Source: Bacteroidales bacterium UBA4621
Lineage (GTDB): Bacteria > Bacteroidota > Bacteroidia > Bacteroidales > Paludibacteraceae
Direction of reading: 5' to 3'
DNA length: 13,749 nt
Assembly (NCBI GenBank): GCA_002387325.1
Contig: DGIN01000061.1
Coordinates: 20,103 to 33,851, forward strand
Shown here: piece by piece, positions 1 to 6,262 of the stretch
Layout of the letters: each line of letters begins with the position of its first letter
Position numbering within the stretch: position 1 is the first letter of the stretch
Program-made: the position numbers and the translations under genes
Notes under the pieces: model-generated
The model's input: only the letters and a program-made list of their open reading frames with translations
Databases searched by the model: none
Told to the model about the DNA's origin: nothing

Positions 1-27
1 ACCCGTTAATAACCCGTTAATAACCCG
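1..27. repeat. 11-bp tandem repeat at left edge
   Basis: Two full copies of ACCCGTTAATA plus a partial copy (ACCCG) start at the first base. Read differently, it is the 9-bp near-palindrome GTTAATAAC (odd centre) repeated with CC between copies. The same unit in the same orientation occupies 13732-13749. The array may continue beyond the window. It lies downstream of dprA and outside any gene I can see. What it does is unknown. Confidence 0.85.
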
Positions 28-112
28 ATGTTGTTATACGGAAAGTAAACGATTGTCTTATTCTTAATCAGGCTGAGTATTTTGTTTATATAAAAAATAT
101 GGTGAAGCGGTA
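28..112. other. AT-rich non-coding stretch downstream of dprA
   Basis: Eighty-five AT-rich bases lie between the edge repeat and the dprA stop codon. I see no ORF with a sensible start, no Bacteroidetes-type promoter and no convincing hairpin with a T-tract. The end of the four-gene leftward transcript must lie here or beyond the window. Confidence 0.5.
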
Positions 113-1189
113 TTACTTCAAGGCGCGGTAGATACCTCCCGGAAGCGATTTGACATATCCTTGCATTTCAAGGAGCATGAGGTCTGCAGCGGTTTGCGGG
201 TAGGGGATACGGGTCTCTAATACCACAGTATTGATGTGCATGCCATCTTCCTGCTCGTGGAGTTTGTCAACCAGCATACGCTGTGTAGGCGAGAGGGTGT
301 CGAAGAGGTCGGTTATTTCCGTTTGCATAGGCTGTTTGTGTTGAGCGGAAGTTTCCCATTGCATAGAAGCGATGAGGTCATCCGCCGATTGTACAAGTTG
401 CGCTTTCTGGTTTCGTATCAAGATGTTACAGCCCTGCGCAGTTTCATCGGACGCACGTCCGGGGAAAGCGAACAGGTCTCTATTATAATCGCACGCCATC
501 TGCGCAGTAATAAGCGAGCCGCCTTTTTGCTTGGATTCCACCACTGCGACCGCATCAGCCAGTCCTGCGATGATGCGATTGCGTGCGACGAAATTGAACG
601 CATCGGGTTTGGTTCCGCTCGGGTATTCGGTGAGGATGCCGCCATTTTCGAGTGCATGCACGGCTACCGGGCGGTGCAGAGAGGGATAAATCCGGTCCAA
701 GCCGTGTGCCGGTATGATAACCGTTGAGATGCCCGCCTCAATCGCCGCACGGTGTGCAGCGATGTCTATTCCATACGCCAATCCGCTGACGATAACCACG
801 CCGGGTATCGCCCTTGCCAAGCCAAGCACCAGTTGCCGCGCTTGCTCTTTGCCGCGGTCGGTAGCCATACGTGTTCCCACGACGGACACCACTTTGGTAT
901 TTTCGAAAGAGATATTTCCTTTGGAATAAAGGACAAGAGGGCGGTCGGGACATTGCCGCAACCGAAACGGATAGAGTTCGTCCCCGCACCACAGCACTTG
1001 GATTTGGTGTCTATTGACGAACTCCAGTTCCTGCTCAGCCCGTTGCAGCACCGCCGGCATATCGGGTTCATCGGTATGCCGCCACACTTCGCAGGCGGAG
1101 CCGTAATGCTCAATCAACTGCAATGCTTTGCGCAAGCGGTTGCGGAACAGAAGGCTGAGTGCTATTTGATACAACCTGTCTTCCTGCAT
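113..1189 (-). CDS. dprA: DNA processing protein DprA (Smf)
   Basis: Cytoplasmic DprA binds incoming single-stranded DNA during natural transformation and loads RecA on it. The protein is 358 aa from the chosen ATG, normal for this family in Bacteroidetes. The Rossmann-like core runs about residues 95-270. It has VVGTR (103-107), SGLAYGIDIAAH (135-146), the FVARNRIIAGL segment (200-210) and GGSLITA (223-229), which form the ssDNA pocket in known DprA structures. A C-terminal winged-helix domain occupies about 295-358. It is the last gene of the leftward operon and overlaps the VanZ-family gene by 28 nt. An ATG four codons upstream (1201) is also possible. The open frame extends to a GTG at 1357, but that part is the shadow of the VanZ gene. 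Function is well supported; whether this organism is transformable is not shown by the sequence. Confidence 0.95.
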   Translation of the reverse strand: MQEDRLYQIALSLLFRNRLRKALQLIEHYGSACEVWRHTDEPDMPAVLQRAEQELEFVNRHQIQVLWCGDELYPFRLRQCPDRPLVLYSKGNISFENTKVVSVVGTRMATDRGKEQARQLVLGLARAIPGVVIVSGLAYGIDIAAHRAAIEAGISTVIIPAHGLDRIYPSLHRPVAVHALENGGILTEYPSGTKPDAFNFVARNRIIAGLADAVAVVESKQKGGSLITAQMACDYNRDLFAFPGRASDETAQGCNILIRNQKAQLVQSADDLIASMQWETSAQHKQPMQTEITDLFDTLSPTQRMLVDKLHEQEDGMHINTVVLETRIPYPQTAADLMLLEMQGYVKSLPGGIYRALK

Positions 1190-1560
1190 ATCCACAAGCA
1201 TATATAGACCAGTGCAACCCCGACTGCCGCACCGATCATATCGGCATACCAGTCGTCCCAATCGCCGGTGCGGGAGACGGTGCAGCACACCTGGAGCAAC
1301 TCTATCAATCCTCCATAGAGCGTAGAGATAGTCCATGTACAGAAAGCGTACCGCCACGAGCAGTGTTTATCCAACACCATTCCGCCCATCAGCACAAACG
1401 CCAGTCCGACATACATCACAGTATGCCAGAACTTGTCGTTGCAGGTTTGCTGCAAGGGCATATACGGATTCTCTATGAGTGAAAGAACCGCCACAGCAGC
1501 GGCGACCCCTACCGCAGGCAGATAACAGAATATGCGCCTTACAGTTTCTGCCCGAAGCAT
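1162..1560 (-). CDS. VanZ-family integral membrane protein
   Basis: The protein is 132 aa with four predicted membrane segments, at about residues 9-27, 47-62, 71-90 and 107-124. Family hallmarks are the DKFWHTVMYVGLA segment (about 42-54), YGGLIELLQ (about 82-90) and GDWDDWYADMIGAAVG (about 98-113). VanZ-like proteins lie in the inner membrane. The founding member gives low-level teicoplanin resistance, but most family members have no known role, so I assign no resistance function. The ATG overlaps the 3' end of upp by 22 nt, and the gene's 3' end overlaps dprA, so it is very probably co-transcribed and translationally coupled. The family call is strong; the function is open. Confidence 0.85.
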   Translation of the reverse strand: MLRAETVRRIFCYLPAVGVAAAVAVLSLIENPYMPLQQTCNDKFWHTVMYVGLAFVLMGGMVLDKHCSWRYAFCTWTISTLYGGLIELLQVCCTVSRTGDWDDWYADMIGAAVGVALVYICLWICRKTGCIK

Positions 1561-2204
1561 AAATCACCGGCATCGCCCAACCCGGGGACGATATATTTTT
1601 TGTCGTTGAGAACGGGGTCTATGGCGGCACACCAGAGTGTGATATGGTCTTCGGGCAGCATTTTTCTAAGGTACTTAACCGCCTGCGTAGTGCCTATCGT
1701 ACAGCAGAGATGTGCGTTTTGGGGTGTGCCGTGCGTCAGCAGAGCCCGGTACGCCACTTCCATAGACATTCCCGTTGCCAGCATCGGGTCGACCAATATG
1801 AGCGTTTTTCCGTTCAAATCCGGTGCTGCCAGATACTCCGCCACAATCTCTATTTCCTGCTGTCCTTTGACATTGCGCCCCATACGGCGATAGGCACTCA
1901 GGAAGGCGTTTTCCGCACCGTCAAACATATTAAGGAATCCCTGATGCAACGGCAAGCCGGCACGCAAGATTGTACCTAAGACTATTTGGTTGCTGATAGT
2001 ATGGATTTCAGCCAGACCGAGCGGTGTTTGCACATCCTCTTTTTGATAATCAAGCGTTTTGCTTACTTCATACGCCATCAGTTCGCCTATACGCTCGATA
2101 TTGCGGCGGAAACGCAGGCTGTCCTTTTGGATGTCGGTGTCGCGTATTTCTTTCAGATACTGATTCAGCAGAGAATTTTTCTCCGACAGATTGACCACTT
2201 TCAT
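1539..2204 (-). CDS. upp: uracil phosphoribosyltransferase
   Basis: Upp converts uracil and PRPP to UMP in cytoplasmic pyrimidine salvage. The 221-aa protein has the usual family length. The PRPP-binding loop is at about 138-147 (VDPMLATGMS). The uracil-binding segment near the C-terminus is at about 205-218 (IVPGLGDAGDLCFG), preceded by AAIDPVLNDKKY. The TILRAGLPL stretch (78-86) is also typical. The start ATG shares one base with the stop codon of the upstream coiled-coil gene (TAATG), which implies translational coupling. The 3' end overlaps the VanZ-family gene. No separate promoter is visible, so transcription probably starts at the divergent promoter near 2890. Confidence 0.97.
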   Translation of the reverse strand: MKVVNLSEKNSLLNQYLKEIRDTDIQKDSLRFRRNIERIGELMAYEVSKTLDYQKEDVQTPLGLAEIHTISNQIVLGTILRAGLPLHQGFLNMFDGAENAFLSAYRRMGRNVKGQQEIEIVAEYLAAPDLNGKTLILVDPMLATGMSMEVAYRALLTHGTPQNAHLCCTIGTTQAVKYLRKMLPEDHITLWCAAIDPVLNDKKYIVPGLGDAGDLCFGQKL

Positions 2205-2851
2205 TATTTCATACTTGCTTTTACGTTTTTCAACTCGGCTTTAACCGATTCTCTGCGCACTTTCAGAGTATTTTCCAGTTGGGTCAAATCCACTTCTTTG
2301 TTTTGTATCTCCATATTGAACGTGTTCCAATCGGTTTGGTCGGCACGCACCCTGTCGAGTATGGCAGTGAGACGTTTTTGGCGAGCCAGCAACTCGTCCT
2401 GCAAACGAGTTACCTCTTTTTTGTCCGCCTGCAATGCCGTTATACGTGCATCTTGCGACTGACGGTTCAAGAGAGATGTTTTTTGCACCTTTTTCAGTGT
2501 TTTTTCTATTGCCGTTTGCATTTCCGACAGTGCTTTCTGCTCTGCCTCGCAAGCCTTTTGCAGGTTCGAGACAGCCGCTTCCTGTTCTTTGAGATAGGCT
2601 GCCACATCTTTGGCGTGTGTTTTCTCGTCTTTCAGTTCACGGCGGGCTTGCGCCAATGCTTTTTCGTTGGCGTCCTGCACGTCCAGTATGCGTTCCAACT
2701 CGGCGCAATACATCGGTGCATCGGCGGCATATAGGGTACGAAGTGAATCCAAAGAAAAGTCCACCAGATTGATGTCCAGAGGCGTAACATGCTGTGCGCG
2801 GATTGCAGCAGAAAGTGCCAAAGCGATAAAAATAAAACTAAACTTTTTCAT
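2204..2851 (-). CDS. secreted coiled-coil protein, function unknown
   Basis: The protein is 215 aa. An N-terminal signal peptide (MKKFSFIFIALALSAAIRAQ) predicts export to the periplasm. From about residue 50 to the end it is almost entirely charged heptad-like helix rich in K, E, Q, A and L, so a long coiled coil is expected. I recognise no enzymatic motif. It resembles periplasmic coiled-coil proteins in general (OmpH/Skp-like or tubular-domain types), but I cannot place it in a family. ATG at 2851 is preferred over the in-frame TTG at 2857 because it places the lysines at the signal-peptide start. It is the first gene of the operon with upp, VanZ and dprA, about 30 nt behind a good promoter. 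Its link to uracil salvage is unclear. Confidence 0.8.
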   Translation of the reverse strand: MKKFSFIFIALALSAAIRAQHVTPLDINLVDFSLDSLRTLYAADAPMYCAELERILDVQDANEKALAQARRELKDEKTHAKDVAAYLKEQEAAVSNLQKACEAEQKALSEMQTAIEKTLKKVQKTSLLNRQSQDARITALQADKKEVTRLQDELLARQKRLTAILDRVRADQTDWNTFNMEIQNKEVDLTQLENTLKVRRESVKAELKNVKASMK

Positions 2852-2886
2852 TTTCAATGTGTTTCAGAGATTTGTTTTTCGGGTCG

Positions 2887-2918
2887 CAAAGGTACAGAAA
2901 AATTTGCATATCCACAAA
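2887..2918 (-). promoter_or_regulatory. Bacteroidetes-type promoter for the leftward operon
   Basis: On the minus strand, TTTG (2918-2915) and TACCTTTG (2894-2887) are separated by exactly 20 nt. This matches the Bacteroidetes consensus TTTG / TAnnTTTG. Transcription would start near 2880, giving a leader of about 30 nt before ATG 2851. It overlaps the rightward promoter face to face. Confidence 0.8.
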
Positions 2919-2934
2919 TTTTGTCGTACCTTTG
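2903..2934 (+). promoter_or_regulatory. Bacteroidetes-type promoter for the DUF5063 operon
   Basis: TTTG (2903-2906) and TACCTTTG (2927-2934) are separated by exactly 20 nt, a close match to the Bacteroidetes consensus. The expected start of transcription is near 2938-2941, leaving a leader of only about 15 nt before ATG 2954. Both elements lie in a dyad-symmetric region shared with the leftward promoter. Confidence 0.82.
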
Positions 2935-2953
2935 CACGATTTTTAAGCAGGTT

Positions 2954-3478
2954 ATGGCAGAAACGAAACACTATGTATATCAAGATGCCACTATCGAGTT
3001 TGTTACGGTAGCGGCACAAGTATGCTTGTTTTTGGAGCATACCGCAGAAACAGAGCGACACGAGTTTATCGAGAAGACTCTCTGCCTGTTGCCGTTGCTG
3101 TATCTGAAAACACGTCTTTTGCAGCAGCCCGAAGCACTGTTGGACGGTGAGCCGCAGCATTTCGTACAAGAGGAGGACTACAACTATATCCAATCGGGGG
3201 TGAAGAACCTGCTCGGTTCCGATGATGCCTACCTGGAAGTATTTCTCAACGATATACAGTACAGCGACGAACCTATTACGGCATATATATCCGAAAACCT
3301 GGCGGACATATACCAGGAGCTGAAAGATATGGCTGCCGCTTTCCAAACCGGTCAGGAGGAGGTGATGAACGATGCCGTGTTGGCGTGTCTTGTTGCTTTC
3401 CGCGAACACTGGGGTCAGAAACTGCTCAACGCTATGCGCGCCCTGCATGCATTGTCCTTACTTTCCGATGACGACTAA
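2954..3478 (+). CDS. DUF5063 domain-containing protein
   Basis: The protein is 174 aa, acidic and largely helical, with no signal peptide or membrane segment, so it is probably cytoplasmic. I recognise the Bacteroidetes DUF5063 family by the pattern EFVTVAAQVC (about 13-22), LLPLLYLK (about 45-52), SENLADIYQELKD (about 115-127) and a C-terminal WGQKLLNAMRALH (about 154-166). No catalytic motif is visible and no function is known to me. ATG 2954 is chosen because it follows the promoter at 2903-2934. In-frame sequence further upstream would run through the promoter. Its stop overlaps the next start by one base (TAATG), which couples it to the exonuclease gene. Confidence 0.85.
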   Translation: MAETKHYVYQDATIEFVTVAAQVCLFLEHTAETERHEFIEKTLCLLPLLYLKTRLLQQPEALLDGEPQHFVQEEDYNYIQSGVKNLLGSDDAYLEVFLNDIQYSDEPITAYISENLADIYQELKDMAAAFQTGQEEVMNDAVLACLVAFREHWGQKLLNAMRALHALSLLSDDD

Positions 3479-4179
3479 TGAAAGCCAACAGTTATATACA
3501 CCATATTGCCAAAGACCTGATTCAATGGATGCCGCTTGCGCAATTCGAGGGTGAAGTGGTTATTGTTGACACTCCGGAGAAAGTGCCGGAGGCGGTTGCC
3601 TATCTGAGCAAGCAGAAAGTGCTGGGTGTGGATACCGAGGCGCGTCCGAGTTTCACGCGTGGGGTACACTACCCTACCGCCCTTGTACAGGTTGCAACCG
3701 AAGAACGATGCTATCTGTTCCGTCTGACGCACGTGGGTATGCCGCAAGAGTTGGCAGACCTGTTTGCCAATCCTGCTATCTGCAAAGTCGGGCTGGCTTT
3801 CAAAGACGACATCAACGGACTGCGCCGCCGCCGCGATTTCAAACCCGCCAATTGCATTGATTTGCAATCGCTGGCAGGCAAGTACGGCATTATGGATCTG
3901 GGGCTGCAAAAGATGTTTGCCATCTGTTTCGGAAAAAAAATATCCAAAGCGCAGCAACTGACCAATTGGGAGAACTCCACCCTTACGCCCGAACAGGCGC
4001 GTTACGCCGCCACAGACGCATGGGCTACACTTTTGATTTACAAAGACATAGCAAACACAAAACCTCTTTCACGCAAGGAGGCAGAGGCACTTCGCCGTGC
4101 CGACATAGAGGCGCAGATTGCCCACCAACAGGAAGTGATGGCCGCCCGTGAAGCCGAGACACAGCAACACGCCAACTAA
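3478..4179 (+). CDS. DEDDy-type 3'-5' exonuclease (RNase D-like domain)
   Basis: The 233-aa cytoplasmic protein has one DnaQ-like DEDDy exonuclease domain at about residues 28-195. Metal-binding acidic residues are visible in all three motifs: Exo I GVDTEARPSF (D52, E54), Exo II KVGLAFKDDINGL (D110 or D111), and Exo III YAATD (Y176, D180). There is no helicase or HRDC domain, so it is shorter than true RNase D and resembles the stand-alone exonucleases of Bacteroidetes. Substrate (RNA or DNA) cannot be told from sequence. The C-terminal 35 residues are a charged helix. It is coupled to the DUF5063 gene upstream by a 1-nt overlap, and alkaline phosphatase follows after 16 nt. Confidence 0.9.
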   Translation: MKANSYIHHIAKDLIQWMPLAQFEGEVVIVDTPEKVPEAVAYLSKQKVLGVDTEARPSFTRGVHYPTALVQVATEERCYLFRLTHVGMPQELADLFANPAICKVGLAFKDDINGLRRRRDFKPANCIDLQSLAGKYGIMDLGLQKMFAICFGKKISKAQQLTNWENSTLTPEQARYAATDAWATLLIYKDIANTKPLSRKEAEALRRADIEAQIAHQQEVMAAREAETQQHAN

Positions 4180-4195
4180 CAAAAACCTTTACAAT

Positions 4196-5584
4196 ATGAA
4201 ACGCACAACGCTTTTATTTGCCTGTATTCTTCTTTCGGTCTTGAGTTTCGCTCAAGCCAAGTACATATTTTATTTTATCGGGGACGGTATGGGTACGAAC
4301 CAGATACTTGCCACCGAGATGTATCTCGCCGAATTGGAAGGCCGTATCGGGCGCAAGCAACTGCTTATGACGCAGTTTCCATACTCCGGTCAAGTCGCCA
4401 CATTCTCCGCCTCCAACGGTATTACCGACTCGGCAGCGGCAGGTACGTGTCTCGCCACGGGTACCAAGACCAACAACGGTACTCTCGGTCTTTCTCCCGC
4501 TGGGGACACCCTCCGCACAATGGCAGAAATCCTGCAACAACGGGGGTATGGTATCGGTATTATGACCACGGTTGCCATAGACCACGCTACCCCGGCATCT
4601 TTCTACGCCAAAGTACCCGATCGCCATCAATACTACAAAATCGGCACACAATTGGCATACACGAACTTTGATTTTTTCGGTGGGGCAGGCTTCCATCAGC
4701 CCGTCAACAAGCACGGCAAGAAAGCCCCCAATCTCTATGACCTCTGCGAGCAGCAGGGTTACACTTTCGCCCACGGCTATGCTGATGCGCAGACCAAACT
4801 TGACGCCCCGAAACTCATTCTCACGCAGGCCACCGACGGTATTGACCGCACCAAGAAAGCCGACTGCCTGCCTTATGCTATCGACCGCCACAAGGATGCA
4901 CTCACGTTGCGCCAAATCATTTCCACCGCGATACCCTATCTCTCGCAGAAGCACGACCGCTTCTTTATGATGGTAGAAGGCGGAATGATAGACTATGCCT
5001 GCCACGGGCAGGACGGAGCCACCGCTATAGGTGAGACCATGGATATGGATGCCGCACTCGAAGTGGCATATCAATTCTATCTTGCCCACCCTGAGGAGAC
5101 CCTGATTGTTGTTACAGCCGACCATGAGACAGGCGGTATGGCAATGGGCAACGGCGGTTATGTATTGAACCTGCAAGCCCTGCAACACCAGCACTGCTCG
5201 GCTTGGATTCTCTCCGACCGGCTCTCCTCTCTGTTCAAGGACAACACTCCGGCATGGGAGGATGTCAAAAATCTTCTGACCAAACAATTAGGCTTCTATG
5301 AGGCTATCGAACTGACGGCAGAAGAGGATGCACAACTGCATAGCCTGTATAATCAGGCAGTGGCACACCAAAGCGGCGAAGTAAAAACCCTCTACAAAAC
5401 AATGAACGAACTCGGCAGCACCGCCATCGGTCTGCTTAACGCCAAAGCCCACCTCGGCTGGACAAGTTACGACCACACAGCGCATGCCGTTCCCGTCTTT
5501 GCCATCGGTGCCGGTGCCGAGCGTTTCACAGGCTGGCACGACAACACCGGGATAGCCCCCCTTGTCCTCAAAGCCGCAGAATAG
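4196..5584 (+). CDS. exported alkaline phosphatase (PhoA family)
   Basis: The product is a periplasmic phosphomonoesterase of the PhoA-type alkaline phosphatase superfamily, 462 aa. A signal peptide covers about residues 1-20 (MKRTTLLFACILLSVLSFAQ). Metal-ligand and active-site motifs appear in order: FIGDGMG with D30, TDSAAAGT with nucleophile S79, EGGMIDYACHG (261-271), TADHETGG with D309 and H310, and a late H430 in DHTAH. The start at 4196 is chosen for the signal peptide. In-frame sequence upstream from a GTG at 4148 lies inside the exonuclease gene. Only 16 nt separate it from the exonuclease, so it likely shares that transcript, and no dedicated phosphate-responsive promoter is visible. 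It probably scavenges phosphate from organic esters outside the inner membrane. No terminator is evident after it. Confidence 0.94.
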   Translation: MKRTTLLFACILLSVLSFAQAKYIFYFIGDGMGTNQILATEMYLAELEGRIGRKQLLMTQFPYSGQVATFSASNGITDSAAAGTCLATGTKTNNGTLGLSPAGDTLRTMAEILQQRGYGIGIMTTVAIDHATPASFYAKVPDRHQYYKIGTQLAYTNFDFFGGAGFHQPVNKHGKKAPNLYDLCEQQGYTFAHGYADAQTKLDAPKLILTQATDGIDRTKKADCLPYAIDRHKDALTLRQIISTAIPYLSQKHDRFFMMVEGGMIDYACHGQDGATAIGETMDMDAALEVAYQFYLAHPEETLIVVTADHETGGMAMGNGGYVLNLQALQHQHCSAWILSDRLSSLFKDNTPAWEDVKNLLTKQLGFYEAIELTAEEDAQLHSLYNQAVAHQSGEVKTLYKTMNELGSTAIGLLNAKAHLGWTSYDHTAHAVPVFAIGAGAERFTGWHDNTGIAPLVLKAAE

Positions 5585-5634
5585 TTAAAACACTATAATA
5601 AAAAGTACGCTTCTTCCATATAGAAAAGTAAGGT

Positions 5635-5663
5635 GGATGGTTATAGGATGGTTATAGGATAGG
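5635..5663. repeat. 11-bp direct repeat in intergenic region
   Basis: GGATGGTTATA occurs twice back to back (5635-5645, 5646-5656), followed by a partial copy (GGATAGG). The period is 11 bp and the core is GGTTAT. The reverse complement of the edge repeats has the same period and also contains GGTTAT. A weak promoter-like TACTTTG lies just downstream at 5666-5672. The arrangement could be a regulator site for the gene at 5702; this is inference. Confidence 0.7.
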
Positions 5664-5701
5664 CATACTTTGACACCTATTGAAATTTTATAAATTTTAG
5701 T

Positions 5702-6262
5702 ATGATATACAAAATTACTTTTTCGTGTGAGGAAGGCGATCAGAACTTCCGCCGCGTGTTTGAGGCTGACAGCGAAGCCACTTTCCTGGAGTTGCACAAG
5801 GCTATCCTCGAAAGCGTCCACTACACTGACGACCAGATGACATCGTTTTATATGTGCAACGATGATTGGGAGAAAGAGCAGGAGGTTACACTCGTGCCGA
5901 TGGACTCCAATTTCGAGTACGACAATATGGTAATGGACAGCACCCGCCTGAGTGATTTGCTCACCGAGCAGGGGCAACGTCTCATCTATGTGTTCGACCC
6001 GATGTTCGAGCGCTATTTCTTCGGCAGTCTGAAGAGTATCAAACCCGGTACTATGGACGGTGTCAAATGTGTGGAAAGTACCGGTCGCCCCCCGAAACAA
6101 CTCAAGAGCGAGGACCCGCTGCAAGCCCTGACAAAAGAGGCCAAGGGCGGGGACCCGCTGTTAGACGATGACGATTTCTACGGAGACAGCCAATACGACG
6201 AAGGGGATATTGACACCGAAGGTTTCCAAGACCTGAGTTTCGAGGACGGCTCTATGTTCTGA
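5702..6262 (+). CDS. pRiA4b ORF-3-like protein
   Basis: The protein is 186 aa, cytoplasmic and strongly acidic. Residues 1-115 resemble the plasmid pRiA4b ORF-3 / IS1096 TnpR-passenger fold (PF07929). It begins with a YKITF strand, continues with a helix containing FLELHKAILES and a TSFYMCND strand, and ends with LIYVFDPMFERYFFGSL. The C-terminal 60 residues are an acidic, probably disordered tail rich in D, E and G. Despite the family name there is no mobile element nearby, and the gene looks resident. It starts after a 117-nt gap. Its TGA overlaps the miaA ATG by one base (TGATG), so the two are probably translated together. The function is unknown. Confidence 0.8.
   Translation: MIYKITFSCEEGDQNFRRVFEADSEATFLELHKAILESVHYTDDQMTSFYMCNDDWEKEQEVTLVPMDSNFEYDNMVMDSTRLSDLLTEQGQRLIYVFDPMFERYFFGSLKSIKPGTMDGVKCVESTGRPPKQLKSEDPLQALTKEAKGGDPLLDDDDFYGDSQYDEGDIDTEGFQDLSFEDGSMF

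Larger units (their letters stand above)
2886..2935. repeat. 50-bp interrupted palindrome spanning both promoters
   Basis: Outer arms GCAAAGGTAC (2886-2895) and GTACCTTTGC (2926-2935) are perfect 10-bp inverted repeats. Inner arms AAAATTTG (2899-2906) and CAAATTTT (2915-2922) are perfect 8-bp inverted repeats about the same centre (2910/2911). Three mismatched positions separate inner and outer arms, and the central 8 bp is mostly asymmetric. The arms contain the promoter elements of both divergent transcripts. Confidence 0.9.

Noticed and set aside
1189..1357. N-terminal extension of DprA by 56 codons from a GTG.
   Set aside because: The extension lies wholly inside the VanZ-family gene, is Arg-rich and unlike DprA N-termini. 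The family-like sequence starts at ATG 1189 (or 1201).
1162..1560. Glycopeptide resistance gene vanZ.
   Set aside because: Only family-level similarity is visible. There are no vanHAX genes, and VanZ-like proteins are widespread with no proven resistance role.
4148..4195. N-terminal extension of alkaline phosphatase from a GTG.
   Set aside because: It would bury the signal peptide behind a polar stretch, and it overlaps the exonuclease gene.
4214..5287. A 357-codon open frame antisense to alkaline phosphatase.
   Set aside because: The plus-strand gene has all PhoA active-site motifs in order. The antisense product shows no recognisable domain and is Gly/Val/Cys-rich, as expected from mirrored codon bias.
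5585..5634. Terminator after alkaline phosphatase.
   Set aside because: A weak CTT/AAG pairing around 5610-5630 has mismatches and no T-tract. I could not support a terminator.
5702..6262. Possible plasmid or transposon passenger origin, from the family name pRiA4b ORF-3 / IS1096 TnpR-like.
   Set aside because: There is no transposase, terminal inverted repeat or composition shift nearby. The gene is coupled to miaA, and the domain is common in chromosomal genes.
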